Assembly: GCF_043789415.1 (NCBI RefSeq) | Contig: NZ_JBDLLW010000002.1 | Location: forward strand, 186,001 to 250,000 | DNA: 64,000 bases | Origin: Renibacterium sp043789415 | Lineage (GTDB): Bacteria > Actinomycetota > Actinomycetes > Actinomycetales > Micrococcaceae | Reading direction: 5' to 3' | Shown: piece by piece, positions 9,688 to 18,257 of the stretch | How the letters are laid out: every line of letters starts with the position of its first letter | How positions within the stretch are numbered: the first letter of the stretch is position 1 | Position numbers and translations under genes: made by a program | Notes under the pieces: generated by a model | The model's input: only the letters and a program-made list of their open reading frames with translations | What the model was told of the DNA's origin: nothing | Databases searched by the model: none

Positions 9688-10998
9688 CTAACCCTTCGGC
9701 ACCAGCAACGCCACGGTCTCCAGGTGGTGCGTGTGCGGGTACAGGTCGAAGGCGCGCAGCTCAGCCAGTTCCCAGCCAAGCGCAGAGAAATACCCGACAT
9801 CCCGAGCAAAAGACGCCGGATCGCAGGAGACATAGGCCACCGCACGGGGTCCGCTCGCCGCGATCTGCCGCACCACGTTCTTCCCCGCCCCGGCCCTCGG
9901 CGGGTCGAGCACGACGGCGTCCAACCGGCTACCTTCACTACCGGAGCGCGCTGCAGCGGCGAGCACCCGTTCGACCCTTCCTGGCCGCACCAAGACCTGA
10001 GGCTGCCGCTCGAAGTTGTGCGCCGCGTCCTTCGAGGTCACCGGCGAGCCCTCGACCGAGAGCACTTCCCCAGTCACGCCAACAGCTTCGGCGAGCAAGG
10101 AGCTGAAAAGCCCGGCCCCCGCATAGAGGTCAGCAACTCTCGATCCGGGGTGCAAAACATCGGAGAGAAACTCAGAAACAGCGGCCGTCAAAGTCTGCGG
10201 TGCGCCACGATGGATCTGCCAGAAACCATCCCCGCTGACCCGGAAATCCCGGCCCAGGGCTTCCTCCCGCAACCAGGGTCTGCCCTTCAGCGCGGAAACC
10301 CGAGAGCGTTCTGCATCCCAGTGCGCAGCGGACACGCCCTCGGGCAGCTCTCGGGCGATCCGGGAAGCAGCAGCCTTTGCTCCAGCCAGCAGAACCAACG
10401 GCCCATCTCCCGAGGTCGGCGCCGCGATTTCCAGCCGGTCGATCCCGCTGAAGTCCAAGTCCCAGAGCGGCAGATCCCGAATCCCCCGCACTGCGAGCGG
10501 CATCTCTCGCACCGGAAGCACCTGATGCGAGCGGTGTGCGTGCATGCCCAGCACACCGTCGGGAGCAACCGCGAAACCGCTGCGAGTTCGCCAGCCCAGC
10601 CCATCGGGGCTCTCCCCCGGCACTTCCTCGACCGGCGTCGAACGCTCCAAACCGGCCAGCCGCTGCAATTGCTCGGCGAGTACCCGGCCTTTCAGCTCAC
10701 GCTGGAAAGCGCGTTCGATATGCCCGAATTCCGCACCGCCCACCGGCAGCGCACCGCTGGCATAGCTCCGTAATGAGTCCGCGACCGGCCAGAAATGCGC
10801 AACCCGCGCCTCTGCTGCTTCCAGCACTTCGACGACGTCGGCTCGCCAGAAATGCGCTTCCTCCCCGGCATCGGTGAGCGCAATCCGGACCCGTTCGCCG
10901 GGCAGCGCATGCCGCACGAAAATGACCCTGCCCTGATCCCGCGCGACGCAGTGCCCGCCGTGTGCCACCGCTCCAACAGTGACTTCGAGACCCCGCAT
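9688..10998 (-). CDS. TRAM-domain class I RNA m5U methyltransferase (TrmA/RlmD family)
   Basis: SAM-dependent uridine-C5 RNA methyltransferase of 436 residues. An N-terminal TRAM domain (about 1-60, with the VGAVAHGGHCVAR motif) precedes a Rossmann domain with VADLYAGAGLFS, then DPPRAG (about 364) and the catalytic cysteine in VSCDPASFARD (about 391). The four-cysteine iron-sulfur motif of E. coli RlmD is not visible in the N-terminal half. Whether it methylates tRNA or rRNA is not decidable from sequence. Its start immediately follows the stop codon of the upstream permease gene, so the two are co-transcribed. The same pairing is known near dut in mycobacteria. Confidence 0.92.
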   Translation of the reverse strand: MRGLEVTVGAVAHGGHCVARDQGRVIFVRHALPGERVRIALTDAGEEAHFWRADVVEVLEAAEARVAHFWPVADSLRSYASGALPVGGAEFGHIERAFQRELKGRVLAEQLQRLAGLERSTPVEEVPGESPDGLGWRTRSGFAVAPDGVLGMHAHRSHQVLPVREMPLAVRGIRDLPLWDLDFSGIDRLEIAAPTSGDGPLVLLAGAKAAASRIARELPEGVSAAHWDAERSRVSALKGRPWLREEALGRDFRVSGDGFWQIHRGAPQTLTAAVSEFLSDVLHPGSRVADLYAGAGLFSSLLAEAVGVTGEVLSVEGSPVTSKDAAHNFERQPQVLVRPGRVERVLAAAARSGSEGSRLDAVVLDPPRAGAGKNVVRQIAASGPRAVAYVSCDPASFARDVGYFSALGWELAELRAFDLYPHTHHLETVALLVPKG

Positions 10999-12975
10999 TT
11001 AAAGCAATTCCTGAGAGCGCCGAGCAGCTTCGGAGGAAGCCAACTGCCAGGGCACGCTGGCCACCATGACTCCTGGTTCGAAGTGCAACCGGGTCTTGAT
11101 CCGCAGAGCCGTCTGGTTGTGCACCAGTTGTTCCCACCACTTGCCCACGACGTACTCCGGAATGTAGACCACCACCAGATCTCGTGGTGAATCCCGGCGG
11201 ATGTTCTTCACGTACTCCATGATCGGGGTGACGGTTTCCCGGTACGGGCTGGCCAGCACGGTCAGCGGCACCGGGATCTCCAGCTTTGCCCAAGCTTGAA
11301 CGGTTTTCTCGGTGTCCTCAGAATCGATATCCACCGTAATGGCGTCTAGCTGCGAAGGACGCGAGGCACGGGCGAAGGCCAGCGCGCGCAGCACCGGCTT
11401 GCGCACGTGCGAAACCAACAGCACGGCGTGCACTCGGGTGGGCAGAGCCCGTGGCGAAGCATCTTCATCGACCGCCAGTTCCCGAGCCACATTGCTGTAG
11501 TGCCGTTGAATACTGCCCATCACCAGGAAGAGTATGGCCATCGCGAGCAGAGCGATCCAGGCCCCTTGCTCGAATTTGGTGATCAGCACGATCACCAGCA
11601 CGGTCAGGGTCATCAGGAAGCCGATGGTGTTGATGGTGCGCGATTTGATGATCCGCAGTTTTGCCTGCCGGTCCTTGACCAGTTTGAGGGCGCGCCCCCA
11701 GTGCCGGATCATGCCGAGCTGGCTCGCGGTGAAGGAGATGAAGACGCCGACGATGTAGAGCTGAATCAGCTTGGTGACGTCTGCGTTGAAAGCGACGATC
11801 AAGATGATCGCACCGAGAGCGAGCGCCAGCACACCGTTGCTGTAGGCGAGCCGATCCCCACGGGTGCGCAGCTGCCGGGGAAGATAACCGTCCTGGGCCA
11901 GGATCGAGGCGAGCACCGGGAACCCGTTGAAAGCGGTGTTCGAGGCGAAGACCAGGATCACCCCGGTGGCCGCGACAATGATGAAGAACGGGATGGAGCC
12001 GGGGCCGAAGATGGTTTGCGCGATCTGGCTGATCGCGGGGTTCTGCACATAGCCTTCAGGTAGTGGATGGCCGTCCAGCAGGAACTCTTTGCTGGGATCC
12101 TGAACGATATGCACGCCGGTGGCATTGGCCAGGTAAAGGATACCGGCCAGCATCGCGGCCGCGATGGTTCCTAAGAGGAGCAGAGTAGTTGCCGCGTTCT
12201 TCGACTTGGGTTTGCGGAAGTTCGGCACCCCGTTGCTGATCGCCTCGACTCCGGTGAGTGCCGCCGCACCGGAGGAGAAAGCACGGAGCAGCAGGAACGC
12301 CCCGGCCAGGCCGACAATGCCCTGTTCGTATTCCGGAACCGGCACGATCTCGAAAGCAGCGCTGGGTGCTTTAGCCAGGTTTCCGGTGATCGCCTGGAAG
12401 ATGCCGACCGCCGTCATACCTAAAATGCAGACCATGAAGATATAGGTCGGCACCGCGAAAACGCTGCCGGCCTCTTTGATGCCGCGCAGATTCACCAGCG
12501 CCAGCAGCACGACGCCGATCACCGCAACCCAGGCTTGGGTGCCGTGCAGACCCGGAATCGCCGAGGTCAGATAATTCGCTGCTGAGGACATCGAGACAGC
12601 AACCGTGAGCACATAATCGACGAGCAGAGCCGAAGCCACGGTGAGCCCCGCGGTCTTGCCCAGATTGACGTTGGCGATCTCGTAGTCTCCGCCGCCCGAG
12701 GGGTAGGCGTGCACGTTCTGCCGGTAAGAAGCCACCACGGTGATCAGCACGATCATCACGGCCAGTCCGACGAGTGGCGAGATGGTCACCGCAGCGGCAC
12801 CGGCGAGGGCGAGCGTGAGCAGGATTTCATCCGGGGCATACGCCACCGACGACAACGCGTCCGAAGCGAAAACTGGCAACGCGATGCGCTTGGGTAAGAG
12901 AGTGTGGGCCATCCGGTCATTACGGAACGGGCGGCCCACAATAACCCGCTTCAGGGCGTTGAGAAAGGTCAGCAC
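10999..12975 (-). CDS. APC-superfamily permease resembling the KimA potassium transporter
   Basis: Integral membrane protein of 658 residues with about 12 predicted helices followed by a cytosolic domain of some 150 residues (about 490-640). Motifs FASDALSSVAYAPDEIL, SYRQNVHAYPSGGGDY and ALTGVEAISNGVP match, as I remember it, the Bacillus subtilis high-affinity potassium transporter KimA, which is an APC-fold protein with a cytosolic domain. Annotation pipelines often call this family an amino-acid permease. Potassium as substrate is inference, strengthened by two TrkA-type genes read divergently from the next position. The start is GTG, 120 bases from the first TrkA gene. Confidence 0.85.
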   Translation of the reverse strand: MLTFLNALKRVIVGRPFRNDRMAHTLLPKRIALPVFASDALSSVAYAPDEILLTLALAGAAAVTISPLVGLAVMIVLITVVASYRQNVHAYPSGGGDYEIANVNLGKTAGLTVASALLVDYVLTVAVSMSSAANYLTSAIPGLHGTQAWVAVIGVVLLALVNLRGIKEAGSVFAVPTYIFMVCILGMTAVGIFQAITGNLAKAPSAAFEIVPVPEYEQGIVGLAGAFLLLRAFSSGAAALTGVEAISNGVPNFRKPKSKNAATTLLLLGTIAAAMLAGILYLANATGVHIVQDPSKEFLLDGHPLPEGYVQNPAISQIAQTIFGPGSIPFFIIVAATGVILVFASNTAFNGFPVLASILAQDGYLPRQLRTRGDRLAYSNGVLALALGAIILIVAFNADVTKLIQLYIVGVFISFTASQLGMIRHWGRALKLVKDRQAKLRIIKSRTINTIGFLMTLTVLVIVLITKFEQGAWIALLAMAILFLVMGSIQRHYSNVARELAVDEDASPRALPTRVHAVLLVSHVRKPVLRALAFARASRPSQLDAITVDIDSEDTEKTVQAWAKLEIPVPLTVLASPYRETVTPIMEYVKNIRRDSPRDLVVVYIPEYVVGKWWEQLVHNQTALRIKTRLHFEPGVMVASVPWQLASSEAARRSQELL

Positions 12976-13095
12976 GTCCCTACTCTACATATCTGTGCCT
13001 ACAATTGGCTGCGGTGCAACAGACCCTTCGAGCACCCGTGGATGAAACATCCATCAGCCGACCGAACGAACATCGAAGGAATAGGGAGAGATCCA
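12976..13095. promoter_or_regulatory. Divergent promoter region between permease and TrkA genes
   Basis: These 120 bases separate two divergently read potassium-related units and must hold both promoters. CTACTCTACATATCTGTGCC at its left end is the only AT-leaning stretch. AGGGAGAG (13083-13090) is the ribosome site of the first TrkA gene. No clear operator dyad was seen. Confidence 0.5.
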
Positions 13096-13770
13096 GTGGC
13101 GCACTATGTGATCATGGGCTGCGGCCGGGTGGGAGCCACCCTAGCTCACACCCTGGAGGATTCCGGCCACACCGTGGCCATCATCGATCAGGACGACCGA
13201 GCCTTTCGTCGGCTGCGCAAGGATTTCAGCGGTCGCAAAGTCACCGGGATCGGCTTCGACCGGGAGACCCTGAAACAGGCCGATATCGAACTTGCTTACG
13301 CCTTTGCGGCGGTCTCCAGCGGAGATAACTCGAATGTGCTAGCCACCAGGGTGGCCCGCGAGACCTTCCATGTGGAACACGTCGTCGCTCGGATTTACGA
13401 TCCGGGTCGCGCTGAGATCTACCAGCGCTTGGGCATTCCCACGGTCGCCGCAGTGCGCTGGAGCGCGGACCAAGTGCTCCGCCGTATTCTGCCGGAACAG
13501 AGCATCGCCGGGGATTTCCGCGAGGCCTCCGGCCGCCTGATGCTCAGTGAGGTACCGCTGCACGACGGCTGGATCGGTCGCAGCCTGGAGGATCTGGAAC
13601 AGCTCAGCGGTGTTCGGGTCGCCTACCTGACGCGCTTCGGTGAGGGCATCCTGCCCAATCACGAAACCAGTTACCAGCAGGGCGACACGGTGCACGTCAT
13701 GCTGGAAGTCGCCAAACGGTCCGAAGTCGAGCACGTGCTGGGCACCGCCCCAGCGAAGGAGTCAGAATGA
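13096..13770 (+). CDS. trkA: TrkA-family RCK potassium-transport regulator, first copy (CeoB-like)
   Basis: Cytosolic RCK protein of 224 residues. A Rossmann TrkA_N domain opens with IMGCGRVGATLA (GxGxxG) and the acidic strand end IIDQDDRAF, and a TrkA_C domain follows (about 135-220). Such subunits bind NAD(H) or nucleotides and gate potassium channels or transporters. The GTG at 13096 is chosen because AGGGAGAG sits five bases upstream and because an open frame extending upstream would run into the permease gene. The stop overlaps the next gene as ATGA, so the two subunits are probably made in equal amounts. The order matches mycobacterial ceoB-ceoC. Confidence 0.9.
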   Translation: MAHYVIMGCGRVGATLAHTLEDSGHTVAIIDQDDRAFRRLRKDFSGRKVTGIGFDRETLKQADIELAYAFAAVSSGDNSNVLATRVARETFHVEHVVARIYDPGRAEIYQRLGIPTVAAVRWSADQVLRRILPEQSIAGDFREASGRLMLSEVPLHDGWIGRSLEDLEQLSGVRVAYLTRFGEGILPNHETSYQQGDTVHVMLEVAKRSEVEHVLGTAPAKESE

Positions 13771-14471
13771 AAGTCGTTATCGCTGGTGCGGGCAGCGTCG
13801 GCTCATCCATCGCCCGTGAACTGCTCTCGCACGGTCATGAGGTTCTGCTGATCGATGCCAAACCCGAAGTGATCGGCCGCAGCGGCCTGCGCGGCGCGCG
13901 CTGGCTGATCGGCGACGCCTGCGAAATCAGCACGCTGCGTGAGGCGAAACTCGACGAAGCCGACGTCGTGGTCTCCTCCACCGGCGACGACAAGGTCAAT
14001 CTAGTGGTCTCCCTGCTGGCCAAAACCGAATTCGGGGTGGGCCGCACGGTGGGCCGGGTGAATAACCCGAAGAATGACTGGATGTTTGACGACTCCTGGG
14101 GCGTCGATGTCGCGGTGAACACTCCGCGGCTGATGACGGCGCTCGTCGAGGAAGCCGTGGAAATCGGTGACCTGGTCCGCCTGCTCACCCTGCAAACAGG
14201 TGTCTCCTCCCTGGTCGAATTCACCATGCCGCAGGATTCACCGCTGCTCGGTGCCACCGTGGGCTCAATTGACTGGCCCGCGGATTCGACCCTGGTGGCG
14301 ATTCTGCGAGACGAAGCTCCCATCACACCGAGCACCGACGATGTGATCGATGGCGGAGACGAATTATTCTTCATCACCACCATCGCCGCCGAGGACGAGC
14401 TCAGGGCTTTGCTTGCTCCTGCGCCGGATCAGCCGGGTCGGACTCAGCCGGGTCAGACTCAGCAGAACTGA
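13767..14471 (+). CDS. trkA: TrkA-family RCK potassium-transport regulator, second copy (CeoC-like)
   Basis: Second RCK protein, 234 residues: VVIAGAGSVGSSIA nucleotide-binding loop, then LIDAKPE, then a TrkA_C domain (about 140-222). It is translationally coupled to the first copy. The last 15 residues come from three in-frame 15-bp repeats (14426-14470) encoding Gln/Pro-rich pentads, and this tail reads through into the convergent DUF3159 gene. No TrkH/KtrB-type pore gene is in the window. The nearest membrane partner is the KimA-like permease. Confidence 0.9.
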   Translation: MKVVIAGAGSVGSSIARELLSHGHEVLLIDAKPEVIGRSGLRGARWLIGDACEISTLREAKLDEADVVVSSTGDDKVNLVVSLLAKTEFGVGRTVGRVNNPKNDWMFDDSWGVDVAVNTPRLMTALVEEAVEIGDLVRLLTLQTGVSSLVEFTMPQDSPLLGATVGSIDWPADSTLVAILRDEAPITPSTDDVIDGGDELFFITTIAAEDELRALLAPAPDQPGRTQPGQTQQN

Positions 14472-15192
14472 CCTCGACAGTGGGCCGCGAGATCATCCAG
14501 GCGAGCCAGAGCGCCAAGGCGTAGAGCGGCACCCCCATAGCGAGCCGGGTGGCACCCAGAGCGGCTAGATTCTCCGCGAAATACAGCGGCACCTGAACGA
14601 GCAGTCGAAGCACGAAAAGTGCCAGAACGATCCAGGCCGCGAGCATATAGGCCCGACGCCGCCCGGCTTTGGCGCGCCATTCCAGGTTCTCGCCGCGGAT
14701 GAAGCCGAAGAGCAGCCCGGTGATCGGCCAACGAAATAGCATAGAAAGACCGACCACTGCGATGCCCACCACGTTGGTCAGGAACCCTGGCACATAGTAG
14801 TCCAGCGCGTTTCCGGTGCTGCGGGAGAACAAAGCGCAAATGGCGATGCCGACCAATCCGGAGAAGGACTGCACGACGCTGCCCCGCTGCAACAAACGCA
14901 GCACGGTGAAAATCACGCCCACCGCGATCGCCGCAATCACCGAGACCGTGAGATCCTGCCAGATCATGAAGCTGATCAGGAACACCAAGCCGGGCACTAA
15001 AGTCTCAGCCAAGCCGCGCCAACCGCCGACAGCCTTCATCAGATCAATCTGCCCGTGCTCATTGCGGGTCAGCCCGGAACGGGCGGCATAGCTCTCCGCC
15101 AATTGCGCAAAACTGGGTTCCGGCTGACCTTGAGCGCTCTTTTCAGCCTCGCTCTTTTCAGGCTCATCCGGCTTTTGCTGGGCTTCACTCAC
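14401..15192 (-). CDS. DUF3159 membrane protein
   Basis: Protein of 263 residues with an acidic disordered N-terminus (1-30) and about six hydrophobic segments, matching the actinobacterial DUF3159 family (the mycobacterial homologue lies next to ceoC). Function unknown. The GTG start overlaps the stop of the OB-fold gene as GTGA. The gene overlaps the end of the convergent TrkA gene by 71 bases. The shared stretch is the 15-bp repeat tract, read here as an Asp/Pro/Ala-rich tail. It forms part of the run dut, DUF3710, OB-fold, DUF3159. Confidence 0.85.
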   Translation of the reverse strand: MSEAQQKPDEPEKSEAEKSAQGQPEPSFAQLAESYAARSGLTRNEHGQIDLMKAVGGWRGLAETLVPGLVFLISFMIWQDLTVSVIAAIAVGVIFTVLRLLQRGSVVQSFSGLVGIAICALFSRSTGNALDYYVPGFLTNVVGIAVVGLSMLFRWPITGLLFGFIRGENLEWRAKAGRRRAYMLAAWIVLALFVLRLLVQVPLYFAENLAALGATRLAMGVPLYALALWLAWMISRPTVEVSSAESDPAESDPADPAQEQAKP

Positions 15193-15569
15193 GAAGAATA
15201 CTCCTGGAACTCTGGCTTACCGATAATTTCATAGCGGGGGTTGAAGATCGTGGGCAGGCCGTCTCGTTGTGCCACCATGCCTTCGAAGCGCAATTCGGTG
15301 CCCGCTTCGATGCCGGGAACCTGCCGACGTCCCAGCCAGATCAGCCGGAGTCTGCTCTTGCCTTCGCCCGCTGCCTCAGCTCCAGACTCCGCGGCAGCCG
15401 GTTTCGCCCGGCGGTTCCGGCCAGCATATTTGTCCGCATCGGTGATGATCGCAGCGAATTCGGGGGCCTGATTGACCGGAAGAATGGTGATCGACTCGAT
15501 ATACCCTCGGCCCAAGGCTCGACCGCGTTCCGGAAGCTGACTGATGGTCTTCAGCTCCGTTTTAGCCAT
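15189..15569 (-). CDS. OB-fold nucleic-acid-binding domain protein
   Basis: Small protein of 126 residues whose pattern of strands (RGYIESITI, EFAAIITDA, RLRLIWLGRRQVPGI, LRFEGMV, TIFNPRYEII) is that of a compact OB fold. This matches the conserved actinobacterial protein found between DUF3159 and DUF3710 genes. Nucleic-acid binding is inferred from the fold. An Ala/Glu-rich linker of about 15 residues interrupts the barrel. The ATG at 15569 is preferred; a TTG four codons earlier is possible. It starts 4 bases after the DUF3710 stop and overlaps DUF3159. Confidence 0.82.
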   Translation of the reverse strand: MAKTELKTISQLPERGRALGRGYIESITILPVNQAPEFAAIITDADKYAGRNRRAKPAAAESGAEAAGEGKSRLRLIWLGRRQVPGIEAGTELRFEGMVAQRDGLPTIFNPRYEIIGKPEFQEYSS

Positions 15570-15573
15570 CGGA

Positions 15574-16365
15574 TTACCCAATTTGGGTGATCTCCGGGCC
15601 GCGCTTCGGGGGTTCTAAGCCCTGCTCCGACTGCGGCTGGTCTGCGGCGTCCGGGGCTGGGGCGGCTTCCTTGGGCAGTGCCAGAGGTAGCAGATCCCGT
15701 GGCGGCATCGGCGCATCACCGCGCACCACGACAATAGTCCGGAACAGTGCCTCAAGCTCGCTGGCCGCATCAGCCTCCAAGGCAGCAGGACCGCCGAGCA
15801 CTCCGCGGAGGAACCAGCGAGGCCCGTCCACTCCGATGAACCGGGCGGCTCGGAAGCCCTTACTGCCATCAGCGGCTTCAGCGGGAAGCTTGGCCAGCAC
15901 CTCGGGGCCGAAACTGCCGTCCAGCTCTTCCACATTGCCACCCTGGGATTCCACCGAGGCAGCGATGTTCTCTCGGATCTCAGACCAGAGACCGCTCGAC
16001 CGAGGAGCTGCAAAAGCCTGCAGCTGGAGTGAGGACCCGGCCAGATCGAGGGTAACCGCGATCACCCGCTGGCTGCTCTCTTCCACTTCCAAGCGCAGTT
16101 GCAGGCCGGACTGCGGAGCGATCAGCAGCGCACCGAGATCCACATACCCCTCGGGAGCATCCACTTCGTCGATATCGAAGGGCCCGTGCAGCTCCCGTTC
16201 ATAGACAGCGTCAAGGGGGTCTGTGCGTCGTGCAGCAGTGCTGCCCTCGGCGGAGGAGTTAGCTTCTGTCGGCTCAGTCTCTGCTGCTTCAGTTTCCTCA
16301 GCGACCGATTCCTCAGTGACCGAATCGGACTTCGAGGTGGATCGCTTTCCGCGCCCAAAAATCAT
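15574..16365 (-). CDS. DUF3710 family protein
   Basis: Protein of 263 residues beginning MIFGRGKR, with an acidic, Glu/Ser/Thr-rich N-terminal stretch of some 45 residues, a conserved core (about 50-220) including GPFDIDEVDAPEGYVDLGAL and RWFLRGVLGG, and a Pro/Ala tail. It belongs to the actinobacterial DUF3710 family, which is consistently next to dut. No function is known and no catalytic motif is visible. It starts 3 bases after the dut stop, so it is very likely co-transcribed with dut. Confidence 0.85.
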   Translation of the reverse strand: MIFGRGKRSTSKSDSVTEESVAEETEAAETEPTEANSSAEGSTAARRTDPLDAVYERELHGPFDIDEVDAPEGYVDLGALLIAPQSGLQLRLEVEESSQRVIAVTLDLAGSSLQLQAFAAPRSSGLWSEIRENIAASVESQGGNVEELDGSFGPEVLAKLPAEAADGSKGFRAARFIGVDGPRWFLRGVLGGPAALEADAASELEALFRTIVVVRGDAPMPPRDLLPLALPKEAAPAPDAADQPQSEQGLEPPKRGPEITQIG

Positions 16366-16368
16366 GGG

Positions 16369-16875
16369 TTACTCCTTGCCAACAGGCTGATTATCGAAAA
16401 AAGTAGTGGTGAATCCGCCGGTGGAGCCGAAGCCTGCGGTACCGCGCACCGAGTCGGGCAGCTCCTCGACGGGGAGGAACTGCGCATATTCGACGCGTTG
16501 GATCACCATTTGTGCAATTCTATCGCCCCGAGACAGGCTGATGGGCTGCGATAGATCGGTGTTCAGCAGGGTCACCGCAATTTCTCCGCGATATCCGGCG
16601 TCCACGGTACCCGGGGCGTTGACAATGGTGATCCCGTGCTTGGTGGCGAGCCCGGATCGGGGGTGGATCAAAGCCACGAATCCCTCAGGCAAGGCAATCG
16701 AAACCCCGGTGGGAACCAGAACCCGCTCACCGGGGGCGATCACCACGTCGATGCGGGTCCGCAAATCGGCACCGGCATCCCCTGGGTGTGCATAGCTCGG
16801 CGGTTCGAGTCCCGGATCGAGCATTTTGAGCTGCACCGCCAATTTGGGCTGCCTTGGGAGCGTTGGCTCGGACAC
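16369..16875 (-). CDS. dut: Deoxyuridine 5'-triphosphate nucleotidohydrolase
   Basis: Homotrimeric dUTPase of 168 residues that hydrolyses dUTP to dUMP and pyrophosphate, keeping uracil out of DNA and supplying thymidylate synthesis. All five family motifs are present in order: GDAGADLRT, PRSGLATKHG, IVNAPGTVDAGYRGE with the catalytic Asp, RGDRIAQMVIQ, and the C-terminal RGTAGFGSTGG P-loop-like arm. The GTG at 16875 is chosen because GGAGGT lies 4 bases upstream and the first residues match family starts. The frame is open further upstream, but that part has no family similarity. It leads the DUF3710 to DUF3159 run. Confidence 0.95.
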   Translation of the reverse strand: MSEPTLPRQPKLAVQLKMLDPGLEPPSYAHPGDAGADLRTRIDVVIAPGERVLVPTGVSIALPEGFVALIHPRSGLATKHGITIVNAPGTVDAGYRGEIAVTLLNTDLSQPISLSRGDRIAQMVIQRVEYAQFLPVEELPDSVRGTAGFGSTGGFTTTFFDNQPVGKE

Positions 16876-17068
16876 AATGACCTCCGTCGTGAAGTGGGAG
16901 CGGACTGTTCTGATGCGAAACACTCTAGCCTGCTCAGCGCCCTCTGAATTTCCACCCGAGACGGCGGATACTTGCTGCGCCGGGGCCGGGCGGGTGCTCA
17001 ATGCAGACGGAGACCGATGCTTCCCGCCGAATTCGCGGGAAAGTGCGAAAAGTGACAAGCTGGGGATC

Positions 17069-17542
17069 ATGCCGCAGAACGCCCAGGACCTGAGTTCAAA
17101 CAGTTACACCGAAAAACTTTGGCCAACACCGTGGATCTGGCTTATCGCGGCGGGCATTTCTGCTGCGGGAATCTTGATCCTGGCCCCGATCAGCCTGCTC
17201 GCCGGCTATATCGCCGCAGTGGTGCTCTTCCTCTTGCAACTGGTGTTCCTGATCAGCAGCACCCCTCGTATCGAGGTCACGGAGCACACCCTCACGGTGG
17301 GCCGGGCGAGCATTGAACGCCAGTACGTCGGAGAGGTCACCGCTTACCGTGGAGACGCTGCTTTCGCTCAGCGCGGTCCGCAGCTCAATGGGCTCGCTTT
17401 CCTCTGCCTCCGTGGCTGGATCTCCCCCGTCGTCAAAATAATGATCACCGACGAAACCGATCCGACTCCTTACTGGTTAACCTCGACGAGGCGGCCCGAG
17501 CAGCTTGTCGCTGCCCTGACCGCCTCGAATAATGTGAAGTGA
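17069..17542 (+). CDS. DUF3093 membrane protein
   Basis: Protein of 157 residues with two adjacent membrane helices (about 15-55) followed by a cytosolic domain resembling a PH-like fold (RIEVTEHTLTVGRASIE and the final WLTSTRRPEQL strand-helix). It matches actinobacterial DUF3093, which sits divergently next to dut. Function unknown. The ATG at 17069 has CTGGGGA upstream. The frame is open much further upstream, but that would cross the dut promoter. It converges on the DUF4193 gene with a 1-base gap. Confidence 0.85.
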   Translation: MPQNAQDLSSNSYTEKLWPTPWIWLIAAGISAAGILILAPISLLAGYIAAVVLFLLQLVFLISSTPRIEVTEHTLTVGRASIERQYVGEVTAYRGDAAFAQRGPQLNGLAFLCLRGWISPVVKIMITDETDPTPYWLTSTRRPEQLVAALTASNNVK

Positions 17543-17543
17543 A

Positions 17544-17843
17544 TCAGCCTTCGCAATCCTTGCAGTAAAGCAGGCCGTTCTTCTCCCGTGCAATCTGTGA
17601 ACGATGCCGAACCAGGAAGCAGGAAGAACAGGTGAATTCATCCGCCTGTGCAGGCAGTACCCGCACCAGCAGTTCTTCACCAGAAAGATCCGCACCAGGT
17701 AGCTCATAGCTATCCGCCGCTTCAGCCTCGTCCTCATCAACGACTGCCGATTGTTTATCGGTACGGCGGGACTTCAATTCTTCAATTGAGTCCTCGCTGA
17801 GATCGTCTTCTGTTTTCCGCGGCGCATCGTAGTCAGTCGCCAT
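17544..17843 (-). CDS. DUF4193 zinc-ribbon-like protein
   Basis: Protein of 99 residues beginning MATDYDAPRKTEDD, with an acidic middle and a C-terminal pair of CxxC motifs (CSSC and CKDC, about 17 residues apart) likely to bind zinc. This is the actinobacterial DUF4193 family, nearly always close to dut and sigA. The fold resembles the RNA-polymerase- or ribosome-associated small zinc proteins, but a partner is only a guess. A TAGAAT hexamer lies right before the ATG, too close to act as its -10 box. Confidence 0.9.
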   Translation of the reverse strand: MATDYDAPRKTEDDLSEDSIEELKSRRTDKQSAVVDEDEAEAADSYELPGADLSGEELLVRVLPAQADEFTCSSCFLVRHRSQIAREKNGLLYCKDCEG

Positions 17844-18257
17844 AATTCTATGCTCACGCTCCGGTCTTGGTACGTAGTTAATGCTCAGTCATGCGTAGTG
17901 ATACGCACTGATATTCAGGCCCCCTTGGTGCCTCACAGATCAAACGTCATGAGGTGCGATTTTGTGCCCGGTAACGGGGTGATTTTTGCGCATATTCTTC
18001 ACAAACACCAGCTAGAGCGCAATAATCGTGGGTGATTTCGCTCACAGTGCGCAAAATACTGGGTAAATCACAGCAAAATCACTGGTTTCCCCCACCCGTG
18101 ATCCGGCCACCGGTCCCTTCTAGCAACTGGGACTAAGCCACCATACAACATCCGCCACGCCTGCGTGGGTCGTAGTAATCCGAGCCTTTCGGTGGCAGAG
18201 TTTCAACTGAGCTGGTGCTTGGATTCCAGCGGTGGACAATAAGCGGGTGATGAGGCT
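17844..18257. other. Intergenic region upstream of DUF4193 and sepH with repeated GTGATTT motif
   Basis: No gene is seen in these 414 bases between divergent genes. The stretch is AT-richer than its surroundings. It holds four copies of GTGATTT: two direct (near 17979 and 18032) and two inverted as AAATCAC (near 18065 and 18076). Spacing is not regular enough to name a regulator. Promoters for both neighbours must lie here. Confidence 0.5.

Noticed and set aside
10999..12975. Reading the permease as a plain amino-acid transporter
   Set aside because: The APC family allows it, but KimA-like motifs, the cytosolic domain and the RCK neighbours make potassium more likely; left as inference.
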